Assembly: GCA_902465645.1 (NCBI GenBank)
Contig: CABQNX010000021.1
Coordinates: 1 to 21,230, forward strand
Direction of reading: 5' to 3'
Length of the DNA: 21,230 nucleotides
Origin: an uncultured Peptoniphilus sp.
GTDB taxonomy: Bacteria; Bacillota; Clostridia; Tissierellales; Peptoniphilaceae
Of the stretch, positions 13,886-21,225 are shown one piece after another. Every line of letters starts with the position of its first letter. The first letter of the stretch is position 1. Position numbers and translations under genes: made by a program. The notes under the pieces were generated by a model. The model ran no database searches, was not told where the DNA came from, and saw only the letters and a program-made list of their open reading frames with translations.

Positions 13886-14914
13886 TTATTCCTCCTTGTT
13901 TTTTAACATACCTGCTGCCACTCCCGTTGCAATTATTATAAGTAGAACTCCCAGAGAAATCACAAGGGCTATGGATGAATGGAATCTTGAAATTAAATTT
14001 GCAAGAACTCCAAATATTGCAGATATAGAATAGAGAATTACAACAGTCTGCCTTTGATTTAGTCCCATCTTTAGTAGCCTGTGGTGGAGGTGACCCTTGT
14101 CGGCTTCCACCATGGACTTGCCTGATAGTTTTCTCCTTACCATGGCAAATGCTGTGTCAAATACTGGCACTCCTAAGATTAAAACTGGCACAAATATCAT
14201 TAGTATTGCCGCTTGTTTTAAAAATCCTGAAATACTTATATAGGAAAGCATAAATCCTAGGTAAAGAGCTCCAGTATCTCCCATGAAAATCTTTGCTGGG
14301 TTAAAGTTAAAAGGCAAAAATCCTAGACATGCTCCTGCCACAAGGGCGCAGACCATACTCACTTCGTACCTCCCCATCTTGTAAGTTATAAAAAACATGG
14401 AGATGGCACATATCATTGAGACACCTGATGCCAGTCCATCTAATCCATCAATTAGATTTATTGTGTTAGTAATTCCACAAACCCAAAATATTGTTACAGG
14501 TATGGACAAGATATTTAAAATAAGTAGAGCATCATGTGAATCAAAGGGGTTTGTGACAAATTCAATCTTCATGCCTCCAAGTATTAATAAGACTCCAGCT
14601 AAAATTTGAAAAAGAAATTTTAACTTGGGGCTTAAATCCTCTTTGTCGTCATAAAGGCCTGATAAGGCTATGACAAGAGATGCTATAAGAGTCATCACTA
14701 AACTTTTATTTATTGGCAGGTAATAAAGCATGAGAAGTGTCACAGATATTACCATGGCAATGCCCCCACCTACTGGTATAGGTTTTTTGTGGACACGTCT
14801 CTCATCCTTTGGCACATCTAAAAAACCCTTCTTTTTGGCAAGCTTTATAGTGAATGGCATTTGAATAAATGTCAGTATAAAGGCTGTCAAAAAAGGAATT
14901 ATATATTTATACAT
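13886..14914 (-). CDS. tagO: Undecaprenyl-phosphate GlcNAc-1-phosphate transferase
   Basis: A membrane enzyme that transfers GlcNAc-1-phosphate from UDP-GlcNAc to undecaprenyl phosphate, the first step of wall teichoic acid or related glycans. It has 342 aa with about ten or eleven transmembrane segments. Conserved loops of the MraY/WecA superfamily: YDDKEDL (D89, D90), NLIDGLDGLASG (153-164), FMGDTGALYLG (D213) and HLHHRL (275-280). The HLHHR loop and the adjacent mnaA point to TagO/WecA and away from MraY. ATG 14914 follows AGAGG, 9 nt after upp. Confidence 0.93.
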   Translation of the reverse strand: MYKYIIPFLTAFILTFIQMPFTIKLAKKKGFLDVPKDERRVHKKPIPVGGGIAMVISVTLLMLYYLPINKSLVMTLIASLVIALSGLYDDKEDLSPKLKFLFQILAGVLLILGGMKIEFVTNPFDSHDALLILNILSIPVTIFWVCGITNTINLIDGLDGLASGVSMICAISMFFITYKMGRYEVSMVCALVAGACLGFLPFNFNPAKIFMGDTGALYLGFMLSYISISGFLKQAAILMIFVPVLILGVPVFDTAFAMVRRKLSGKSMVEADKGHLHHRLLKMGLNQRQTVVILYSISAIFGVLANLISRFHSSIALVISLGVLLIIIATGVAAGMLKNKEE

Positions 14915-14923
14915 ATTAACCTC

Positions 14924-15550
14924 TTACTTAGTTCCAAATAATCTGTCTCCTGCATCTCCTAGGCCAGGTACAATATATTTGTCTTCATTTAATTTTTCGT
15001 CAAGGGCTGCAAGATAGATTTCCACATCAGGGTGGGCTTCTTGAACTGCCTTTAATCCTTCAGGTGCTGCCAAGAGATTTATTGCCTTAATGTTTTTTGC
15101 ACCATTTCTTTTTAGTTCATCAATTGCTTCTATTAGTGATCCACCAGTTGCAAGCATTGGGTCTACAACAAGCATAAGTCTTGATGAAACATCTTTAGGA
15201 AGTTTTGAATAATAGGTAACTGGCTTGTGAGTTTCTGGGTCACGATACATTCCAATGTGACCAACTCTTGCTGCAGGAATAATTGTAAGTAGTCCTTCTA
15301 CCATACCAAGTCCGGCTCTTAGGATTGGAACTATGCCTACCTTCTTACCAGAAATAACCTTTCCCGTAGTCTTGCAAATAGGAGTTTCTATTTCAATTTC
15401 TTCAGTTTCTAAGTCCCTAGTTACTTCATAACCCATAAGTGTTGCTATTTCATTGGCAACTTGTCTAAACTCCATGGAGCTAGTTTCTTTTTTTCTTAAG
15501 ATTGTCATCTTGTGATCAATTAGTGGGTGTTTTATTAAAGTGTATCCCAT
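14924..15550 (-). CDS. upp: Uracil phosphoribosyltransferase
   Basis: A pyrimidine salvage enzyme that makes UMP from uracil and PRPP. It has 208 aa with an N-terminal HPLIDHKMTILR segment, PILRAGLGM (75-83) and the PRPP-binding VVDPMLATGGS (128-138). The C-terminal DAGDRLFGTK end matches Upp. ATG 15550 follows GAGGAGG inside the end of rpiB, one nucleotide after its stop. The order rpiB-upp near tagO/mnaA is conserved in Firmicutes. Confidence 0.97.
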   Translation of the reverse strand: MGYTLIKHPLIDHKMTILRKKETSSMEFRQVANEIATLMGYEVTRDLETEEIEIETPICKTTGKVISGKKVGIVPILRAGLGMVEGLLTIIPAARVGHIGMYRDPETHKPVTYYSKLPKDVSSRLMLVVDPMLATGGSLIEAIDELKRNGAKNIKAINLLAAPEGLKAVQEAHPDVEIYLAALDEKLNEDKYIVPGLGDAGDRLFGTK

Positions 15551-15551
15551 T

Positions 15552-15983
15552 TTAGTCCTCCTCGATTTTATTTACTCTATTTATGTGTCTGCCACCTTCA
15601 AATTCTTCATCTAAGAAGGCGTCTACTATTTCTATTGCCATATCATGGCCTATAAGTCTTGCTCCCATAGCCAAGACATTGGCATCATTGTGACGTCTTG
15701 CAAGCCTAGCTGAGTAAGGTTCAGAGCAAAGTGCTGCCCTAATTCCCTTGACCTTATTTGCGGAGATTGAAATTCCAATTCCAGATCCACAAATTACTAT
15801 TCCAAAGTCTAGGTCTTCATCTATAACAGCATGACCAACAGCGTGCCCATAGTCTGGATAGTCTACTCTACCATCATCAAAGGGTCCAAGATCTTTTACT
15901 TCAATATTTTTTTCTTCAAGATATTTGATTAGGTCTTTTTTTAAATAAAAACCTGCGTGGTCTGAACCAATTCCTATTTTCAT
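15552..15983 (-). CDS. rpiB: Ribose-5-phosphate isomerase B
   Basis: It interconverts ribose 5-phosphate and ribulose 5-phosphate. It has 143 aa with GSDHAGFYLK (D8, H9), the catalytic C65 in GIVICGSGIG, RAALC and RRHNDANVLAMG (H98), typical of the RpiB/LacAB family. A single copy and the context favour RpiB over a LacA/LacB pair. ATG 15983 follows GGAGGAAAT; the open frame extends 13 codons up into ywlC but lacks a ribosome-binding site. The gap to ywlC is 8 nt. Confidence 0.94.
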   Translation of the reverse strand: MKIGIGSDHAGFYLKKDLIKYLEEKNIEVKDLGPFDDGRVDYPDYGHAVGHAVIDEDLDFGIVICGSGIGISISANKVKGIRAALCSEPYSARLARRHNDANVLAMGARLIGHDMAIEIVDAFLDEEFEGGRHINRVNKIEED

Positions 15984-15991
15984 ATTTCCTC

Positions 15992-17047
15992 CTAAATCCT
16001 CATGACTACCTTGCCACCGCAAGCCTTCAAGAGTCTATTCATTATGCTAAGTCCCATTCCCCTAAGTTCAAAGCCTTCTGCAAAGATTAGGTCTACATCT
16101 TCTTCATCACATCTTCTCAGTGCATCAAAAAGATTTGTAGCAACTTCTTCTAAGTGGTCTCTTGACCCAAGGTTTATAAGTAATTTTACACCTGTGTTTT
16201 CATATTCATCGTAGGTTTCATCAGTTGCAAGGACAGCAATTTTCTTGTCCTTATTTTCTTCTATGTTTTTCTTTATTTCATTTACGACCTTATCGAGCCT
16301 TCCACCAAAGCAAGTTGCATCAGCCTTTGGGGCATAGTGCCTGTACTTTTGCCCTGGTGACTTTGGCACTTCGTGAGACTCTGAATCAATTGTTGCTGAA
16401 TCAATTGTTATTCTTTCATCAACCTCTTGTAGGTCTTCAAGAGTAATCTTGCCTGGTCTTAAAATCATTGGTGGATCAACTGTCACATCTAAGACTGTTG
16501 ATTCGATTCCAACAACAGAGTGGCCCCCATCTACTATTATGTCAACTCGACCATCAAGATCTTCTATTACATGTTCTACCTTTGTTGGTGATGGCCTGCC
16601 AGATAAGTTTGCTGATGGAGCAGCCACTGGAAAGTCCACTGACTTTAAGATGTCGTGGGCAATCTTGTTGTTTGGCTCTCTTATGGCAACTGTGTCAAGA
16701 CCACCTGTTGCTTCATCAGGCACCCTGTCTGACCTCTTAAAAATTATTGTTAGAGGGCCTGGCCAAAATTTTTTAATACATTTTTTTGCCACTTCAGGCA
16801 CTTCTACAACTAAATCATCTAGTTGTGAGTTGTCTGCTATGTGGAGTATTAGTGGGTTGTCGCTAGGCCTACCCTTGGCTTCATATATTTTTTTACAAGT
16901 CCTCTTGTTAAGTCCATTGCCACCAAGTCCATAAACTGTTTCTGTGGGAAGGACAACGAGGCCTCCTTCTCTTAAGGTTTGGCTTATTTTTTTTAGATAA
17001 ACTTTATCTTTTCCATTTCCTTTAAATTTTATTATGTCTGTTTTCAC
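15992..17047 (-). CDS. ywlC: L-threonylcarbamoyladenylate synthase (Sua5/YwlC)
   Basis: It makes threonylcarbamoyl-AMP from threonine, bicarbonate and ATP for the t6A modification of ANN-decoding tRNAs. The N-terminal YrdC/TsaC domain (about 1-210) has LPTETVYGLGGNG, KGRPSDNPLILH and APSANLSGRPSPT. A linker with KSPGQKYRHYAPKA leads to a C-terminal Sua5 domain to residue 351, so this is the long Sua5 form and not short TsaC. The start is GTG 17047 with AGAGGTG as ribosome-binding site; that site is the right arm of the terminator hairpin of the gene upstream. It has its own promoter at 17071-17096 and leads the rpiB-upp-tagO-mnaA operon. Confidence 0.94.
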   Translation of the reverse strand: MKTDIIKFKGNGKDKVYLKKISQTLREGGLVVLPTETVYGLGGNGLNKRTCKKIYEAKGRPSDNPLILHIADNSQLDDLVVEVPEVAKKCIKKFWPGPLTIIFKRSDRVPDEATGGLDTVAIREPNNKIAHDILKSVDFPVAAPSANLSGRPSPTKVEHVIEDLDGRVDIIVDGGHSVVGIESTVLDVTVDPPMILRPGKITLEDLQEVDERITIDSATIDSESHEVPKSPGQKYRHYAPKADATCFGGRLDKVVNEIKKNIEENKDKKIAVLATDETYDEYENTGVKLLINLGSRDHLEEVATNLFDALRRCDEEDVDLIFAEGFELRGMGLSIMNRLLKACGGKVVMRI

Positions 17048-17048
17048 A

Positions 17049-17097
17049 AAAAAACACCTCTATCCTAAACATTATACCAAGAAGAGAGGTGTTTTTT
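17049..17097 (-). terminator. Terminator hairpin whose loop holds the ywlC promoter
   Basis: AAAAAACACCTCT (minus strand 17097-17085) pairs perfectly over 13 bp with AGAGGTGTTTTTT (17061-17049), loop 23 nt. It ends in a T-run and lies 20 nt after the amidohydrolase stop, as expected of its terminator. The second arm contains the AGAGGTG Shine-Dalgarno of ywlC and ends next to its GTG. Confidence 0.75.
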
Positions 17098-17099
17098 AA
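17071..17099 (-). promoter_or_regulatory. ywlC: Promoter of the ywlC operon
   Basis: Minus strand TTGGTATAAT: a perfect -10 (17076-17071) with an extended TGn, and TTAAAA (about 17099-17094) as a weak -35 at 17 nt. Predicted transcription start near 17063-17064, so the mRNA begins inside the hairpin loop and includes only its right arm, with a leader of about 17 nt. Confidence 0.7.
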
Positions 17100-17117
17100 T
17101 ACCTTATAGCTATTTAA

Positions 17118-18302
17118 TTACTTGTGAGGGATAATTTTACCAGATTTTACACTTTCTTTAAATTCCTCAGAGATTTTTTTATAAACTTCATCATTTTGTA
17201 AAACTTCAATTCCAACTTCAACAATAGCTGCAATAGTTTTTTTCATTTGATCAAAGGCGTAGTCTGTCATAGTTGCATCCCTAAATTCAACTGTGTGAGA
17301 AGGAGATCCTTCTTCAATAATTTTAAAGTATCCGTGAATGGTTGGGACTTCATGAGAAATATCTCCAGCATCAGTTGAACCAGTAAGTAGTTCTATGTCC
17401 TTAACCTCTTCATCAAAATAGATTTCCATCTTTTCCTTTAAGACTTCATTAAAGGCAAGATTTCTAACTGTGTTGTCATTTCCCTTTTCGTATTCAGAAA
17501 TTTTAACTTCACAACCTGTTGCAAGGGCAGCTCCCTTGGCACAAGCTTCTATTTTTTCTAGAAGCTCTAATAAATATTTTTTCTCAGGGCTTCTCGCATA
17601 AAATCTTGAATCAGTGTAGTCAGGAATAATGTTGGCAGCCTTGCCTCCATCTTTAATAATTCCATGAATTCTTGACCCATCTTTAGTTTGCTGTCTTAGG
17701 GCATTGATGGCTGAAAATAAAACTATTTGGGCATCAAGGGCATTTACACCCTCATAAGGTGTGTCGGCAGCATGGGCAGTCTTCCCGAAGAATTCAAAAC
17801 GTCTTGTTGCAAGGGCAAGAGAGTTAGGAGTCACTGCGTTGATATCACCTGGGTGCATTTCTATTGCCACGTCAACGTCCTTTAATTCATCTGATCTTGC
17901 AAGTTCAATTTTTGTCCCACCAACTTCTTCTGCAGCAGTCCCAAAGACAATGACTCTTCCTCCAAACTCGTCAATTAACTTCGATAAGACTATCCCTGCT
18001 CCAGTAGCACTTGCTCCCAAGATATTGTGGCCACATCCATGACCAATACCTGGCAGGGCATCATATTCTGCCAGATAAGAAATTGTCCTCCCAGGTTTTT
18101 TAGAGTCGTAAACTGCCTTAAAGGAAGTTTCACATCCAAGATAAGGACACTCAACCTCAAAGCCGTGCTTTTCTAATAAATCAATGTGGGCCTTTGAAGA
18201 CTTGTACTCTTCAAAGCCAATTTCTGGGTTGTCATAAATAAACTTTCTTAAAGTATCAAGTTCACCAGATATTTCTTCAACAAATTTTAAAATATTTTCC
18301 AT
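17118..18302 (-). CDS. M20 family metallo-amidohydrolase
   Basis: A zinc-dependent amidohydrolase of 394 aa, of the aminobenzoyl-glutamate-hydrolase / PM20D2-like branch of peptidase family M20. Metal and catalytic residues visible: D81 (EYDALPG), GHGCGHN at 87-93, E125-E126 (AAEEVGG) and H150 (MHPGD). The dimerisation domain starts near RFEFFGKTAHAA. No signal peptide, so cytoplasmic. Substrate unknown: N-acyl or aryl amino acids, or dipeptides with unusual beta-alanyl or lysyl groups, are known for the branch. The start is 7 nt after the LtaS-like gene, with AGGTGA overlapping its stop, so the pair is translationally coupled. The terminator follows 20 nt after the stop. Confidence 0.88.
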   Translation of the reverse strand: MENILKFVEEISGELDTLRKFIYDNPEIGFEEYKSSKAHIDLLEKHGFEVECPYLGCETSFKAVYDSKKPGRTISYLAEYDALPGIGHGCGHNILGASATGAGIVLSKLIDEFGGRVIVFGTAAEEVGGTKIELARSDELKDVDVAIEMHPGDINAVTPNSLALATRRFEFFGKTAHAADTPYEGVNALDAQIVLFSAINALRQQTKDGSRIHGIIKDGGKAANIIPDYTDSRFYARSPEKKYLLELLEKIEACAKGAALATGCEVKISEYEKGNDNTVRNLAFNEVLKEKMEIYFDEEVKDIELLTGSTDAGDISHEVPTIHGYFKIIEEGSPSHTVEFRDATMTDYAFDQMKKTIAAIVEVGIEVLQNDEVYKKISEEFKESVKSGKIIPHK

Positions 18303-18309
18303 AAGTCAC

Positions 18310-20157
18310 CTACTTGTTAATCCTATAGTATTGGTATCTCCTGTAATCGTCGTAATAAGCCTTAGCATTGCCCTTGACTTCACTCCTTGGGTAAGCCTCA
18401 CTTCCGTCATAAATAAAGTTTCTTGAAATAATTGGAAGTCTCTTCCTAAGTTCTGAATTATAGATAAAGAAGTTATCCACCTTATTGTAGTCTAACATAT
18501 CAAGGACCATGGAAGAAAGATAGTTGGAAGAAACTGGTTGGCCATCTTCTACTTCAACCTTCTGCCTATTCATAAGAGCCTTTCCCTTTTCATTTGCCAC
18601 AACTATATAAGGAGTTGAGTAGTATTCTATTTCTTTTTCCAAGTTTTCATTAGTAAGATGCTTACCAATTTCATCAAAACCTGACTGATTTGTGCCAAGT
18701 CCCGGTAAGTGGTCCCCATAAAATACCATAATAGTTGGTTCGTCAAGTCCTTCCATCATCTCGTAAATATCACCTAGCATTATATCCATGGCCTTTACTC
18801 CCAAGAAGTAAGAACCAATACTATTTTTCACTTCTTCAGAAAGTTGTGAATCGCAAGAGAAGGGTAAAACTTCTCCATATTTACCAAAATCATAAGGTCC
18901 GTGGTTTTGGATGTCAACTGCATAGGAAAATACTGGGTCCTCAGATTCATTTACTGCCTTTAAAAAGTTTCCCTTATAAATTTCTGTAAACTGCTTTTCA
19001 TCTAAGTAGCCCCCCTTAATAAGAGGCTCCTTAATATCTTCTACAAACATATTGTCATCAAGTCCAAGCTTTGGATAAACGTCTTGCCTGCCATAGAACC
19101 AGGCAAAGCCAGGGTGGAAGCCCATAGTCTTGTAGCCTATAGATTTTAAAAGATTTGGAAGGGATCCAACATCCCTTTTAATTGCATTGAAGGCATAATT
19201 GTTATCAGGTGCACAGTTAATTGTCATTGCCCCTGTCAAGACATCAAACTCCGTGTCTCCTGTACCCCCAATATAAGCAGGGACTACAATTCTTCCATGC
19301 AAAACAGACTTTTCTTGCAAAATTTTAAAATTTTCATTGGGGTCATCGCCCTTCTCAAATTTAAATTGAGGGTCTTGAGATAAGTCCGTAAAGGCTTCTC
19401 CCATTATCCAAATAATATTTGGCCTTTCCATATTTTTTACGGCTGCAATATTCTCACTTTGGTCGCGGACGTCTCTTTCTCTTATTTCCTTATCATCATA
19501 ACCTTCAGGAGGCCTTATAAAAGAATCTTTTATCTTGTGTAAAAAAGAATAGTTAAATCCCTTGGCATTAAATTGATCAATAGAATTATAAATATTTCCC
19601 TCCATTGGAATATTGTTGTAGATAACATCCTTTGAATAAACAAATAAAAGTAATATAGCTGATGAAATTACAACCACAAAGATAGATATCAACCTGTCCC
19701 TCACTCTTATCTTTTTACTCTTAAAGACAAAGGCCAAGGCAATTAGAAATACTATTCCAGCAATGGCTGCAAGACTTCCCTTTAGGTCTGGATAATAGGA
19801 ATTAGATGTCATGTTAAGAGCCTCAACAGCAAGGGTGAAGTCCGACAACTTTAGGGGTGCATTCCTATAAAAGACCTTGGTCCTGTGAACAAGAAAGATT
19901 ACAATGTAAATAAGAGAATTTAAAATCAGGGCTGGTCTTCTCCTTCCAAGTAAAGCCTGGAAGAAAATTCCTGTAAGTACAATTGGCAGAATATTTAAAA
20001 TTATAACAAGGGGACCCCTAATTATTTTGCCTGGCAGTCCACCACCTGGTGCCAAGAAGAACATGGCAAGGCAAATTAAAAGTCCAAAGAGTCCCTGGAT
20101 CAAAAGATCATAGATTCCAAAGGACTCAGCCTCTTTAGATTTATTTTTATTAAACAC
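18310..20157 (-). CDS. LTA synthase-like membrane sulfatase (LtaS/YfnI-type)
   Basis: A 615-aa polytopic enzyme of the lipoteichoic acid synthase family. About five transmembrane segments (15-36, 49-70, 78-92, 126-145, 157-175) precede a large extracytoplasmic alkaline-phosphatase-fold domain. Metal and catalytic residues match: E254 (WIMGEAFTDL), catalytic T299 (GGTGDTEFD), H348 (GFHPGFAWFY), D482-H483 (YGDHLPG). It likely transfers glycerol-phosphate from phosphatidylglycerol onto a glycolipid or other acceptor; a phosphoethanolamine-transferase-like role cannot be excluded. The start is GTG 20157 after AAGGTGAT; an overlapping out-of-frame ATG lies 2 nt earlier. It is the first gene of a two-gene unit with the M20 amidohydrolase. 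Confidence 0.88.
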   Translation of the reverse strand: MFNKNKSKEAESFGIYDLLIQGLFGLLICLAMFFLAPGGGLPGKIIRGPLVIILNILPIVLTGIFFQALLGRRRPALILNSLIYIVIFLVHRTKVFYRNAPLKLSDFTLAVEALNMTSNSYYPDLKGSLAAIAGIVFLIALAFVFKSKKIRVRDRLISIFVVVISSAILLLFVYSKDVIYNNIPMEGNIYNSIDQFNAKGFNYSFLHKIKDSFIRPPEGYDDKEIRERDVRDQSENIAAVKNMERPNIIWIMGEAFTDLSQDPQFKFEKGDDPNENFKILQEKSVLHGRIVVPAYIGGTGDTEFDVLTGAMTINCAPDNNYAFNAIKRDVGSLPNLLKSIGYKTMGFHPGFAWFYGRQDVYPKLGLDDNMFVEDIKEPLIKGGYLDEKQFTEIYKGNFLKAVNESEDPVFSYAVDIQNHGPYDFGKYGEVLPFSCDSQLSEEVKNSIGSYFLGVKAMDIMLGDIYEMMEGLDEPTIMVFYGDHLPGLGTNQSGFDEIGKHLTNENLEKEIEYYSTPYIVVANEKGKALMNRQKVEVEDGQPVSSNYLSSMVLDMLDYNKVDNFFIYNSELRKRLPIISRNFIYDGSEAYPRSEVKGNAKAYYDDYRRYQYYRINK

Positions 20158-20526
20158 ATAATCACCTTCTATTTTTCAATTATATATTATTCTTTAAATT
20201 TTGGGGACTTTTTGTATATTTTATGTAAATATATTTTGTAACTTGTAAGCTCTTATTTATGAGTTTAAAATTTTTTTAGCTTGTATAAATCAATTTTGAA
20301 TTTTTTATAAATTATATTTTTAGCCAGAAGTGAATTACTTTATTTGACTTCGCTTTTATTTATCAAAGAGTAATCCCTCCCTTTTAATTTTTTCAAATTA
20401 ATTTTTATTTTCTATAAATTATTCTTTCTCTTTCAATAATTTTTTTAAATTACTAGCCCACAAACAATCCGAAGACATTTTTATTATTTAGTTTCTTATT
20501 TTAATAAATTGGGAAGATTTCTACAA
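20158..20526. other. AT-rich upstream region of the LtaS-like gene
   Basis: About 370 bases with no ORF I would support. It should contain the promoter of the LtaS-like gene; TATAAT occurs on the minus strand at 20184-20179 but without a recognisable -35. A weak inverted repeat GAAGT...ACTTC lies around 20326-20351. Several words (CTTGTAA, GAGTTTAAAA) loosely resemble the repeat arrays elsewhere in the window, but too degenerately to call. Confidence 0.5.
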
Positions 20527-20552
20527 CAAAAAAAGACTGCCGAAGCAGCCTT
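20527..20552 (-). terminator. Strong terminator with UUCG tetraloop
   Basis: Minus strand: AAGGCTGC, loop TTCG, GCAGTCTT, then TTTTTT. It is an 8-bp stem with one G-U pair closed by C(UUCG)G, an exceptionally stable loop, and a U-tract. It ends a minus-strand transcript that starts near 20664. Confidence 0.9.
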
Positions 20553-20649
20553 AATTTTCTCTTTTCAGAGTGAAGATTGGTATAATTTTATTATTAATCT
20601 TAGGAGTTATGGGGTTCCCAAAATCAAAGTAATTTTTGTTAAATGACAT
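20551..20649 (-). CDS. Candidate small protein (32 aa) or sRNA body
   Basis: A 33-codon frame fills the short unit between the promoter at 20671-20699 and the terminator at 20527-20552: ATG at 20649, TAA at 20553-20551, the stop touching the terminator stem. The product would be 32 aa, basic at the end, with NKNYFDFGNPITPKI near the start and ending FTLKREN; no signal peptide or transmembrane segment. In favour: it spans nearly the whole predicted 135-nt transcript. Against: no good Shine-Dalgarno before the ATG, and the RNA can also fold (AAGATT...AATCTT enclosing ATAAT-aaa-ATTAT), so a non-coding RNA is equally possible. No family recognised. Confidence 0.35.
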   Translation of the reverse strand: MSFNKNYFDFGNPITPKINNKIIPIFTLKREN

Positions 20650-20670
20650 TAACTATCATCAACTGTCTTT

Positions 20671-20699
20671 ATTATAGTATAGGATTTAAAATTTGTAAA
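20671..20699 (-). promoter_or_regulatory. Strong promoter of the short transcription unit
   Basis: Minus strand: TTTACA (20699-20694), exactly 17-nt spacer, TATAAT (20676-20671), matching the SigA consensus at 11 of 12 positions. Predicted start near 20664, 15 nt before the candidate ATG. Confidence 0.8.
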
Positions 20700-20840
20700 G
20701 GGTTTTTGATAAATTTTATCAAAATTATTCTATTGTAATTTATTTAAAATTTTTCTTCCCTATTTACCTATGACTCTCACTCTATATTAAGTCCTATTTC
20801 TTTGTAATATCATGATTTTTGTAGGCTTAAATCCTTTAAT
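20700..20840. other. AT-rich non-coding stretch
   Basis: No gene seen. It holds the inverted repeat TTTTTGATAAA..TTTATCAAAA around 20703-20724 (GATAAATTTTATC core), directly upstream of the promoter at 20671-20699; this could be an operator, or a leftover terminator. The rest is featureless. Confidence 0.4.
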
Positions 20841-21130
20841 AAAGCCACAATACTTATTAGAATTATAAAGATTTATAAGCCTATAAGTTTTTGCAAAGCC
20901 ACAAATAATTCTCAAGTCATAATTTTTTTACAAGTCTATAAAAACTCACAAAGCCACAAATAATTCTTAAGTCATAATTTTTTACAAGTTTATAAAAACT
21001 CACAAAGCTACAAATAATTATTAAGTCATATTTTTTTACAGGTTTAAAAAAAATCACAAAGCCACAAATAATTCTCAAGTCATAATTTTTTACAAGCCTA
21101 TAAACTTTTACAAGGTCACACTTTTTTAAA
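20841..21130. repeat. Degenerate 54-bp tandem repeat array with about 18-bp subunits
   Basis: The marker AAAGCCACAA(ATAATT) recurs with its G at 20844, 20898, 20953, 21007 and 21061, spacing 54, 55, 54, 54. Each period contains three related blocks about 16-19 bp apart with a core like CAAGTCATAA, CAAGTCTATAA and CAAAGCCACAA. Copies differ by several substitutions and the array fades at both ends. The core AAGTCATAA also occurs, on the opposite strand, in the 18-bp array at 4411-4510, suggesting one repeat family. No CRISPR-like unique spacers. Confidence 0.85.
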
Positions 21131-21199
21131 AACTCACAAAAACTTATCAAAGACTTGAAAATAATTAATTGCATAAAAACCTGCTAACAAAAGTCAAGC

Positions 21200-21225
21200 A
21201 TAACCTGAAATTAATTTCAGGTTAT
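21200..21225. terminator. 26-bp perfect palindrome at the window edge
   Basis: ATAACCTGAAATT followed by its exact reverse complement. It would form a stem of up to 11 bp with a small loop. On the plus strand TTATTTGAT follows, on the minus strand no T-run. It is most likely a terminator, possibly bidirectional, belonging partly to a gene outside the window, or an operator. Confidence 0.45.

Noticed and set aside
16225..16934. Plus-strand open frames opposite ywlC
   Set aside because: They are antisense to a well-conserved Sua5 gene, have odd composition and no homology-like motifs.
20527..20700. Known structured RNA (6S, SRP, tmRNA, T-box or riboswitch) in the short unit
   Set aside because: None of the conserved cores of those RNAs is present; it is kept only as an unclassified small protein or sRNA candidate.
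20841..21130. CRISPR array
   Set aside because: The period is regular but the intervening sequence repeats too, with no unique spacers and no cas genes in the window.
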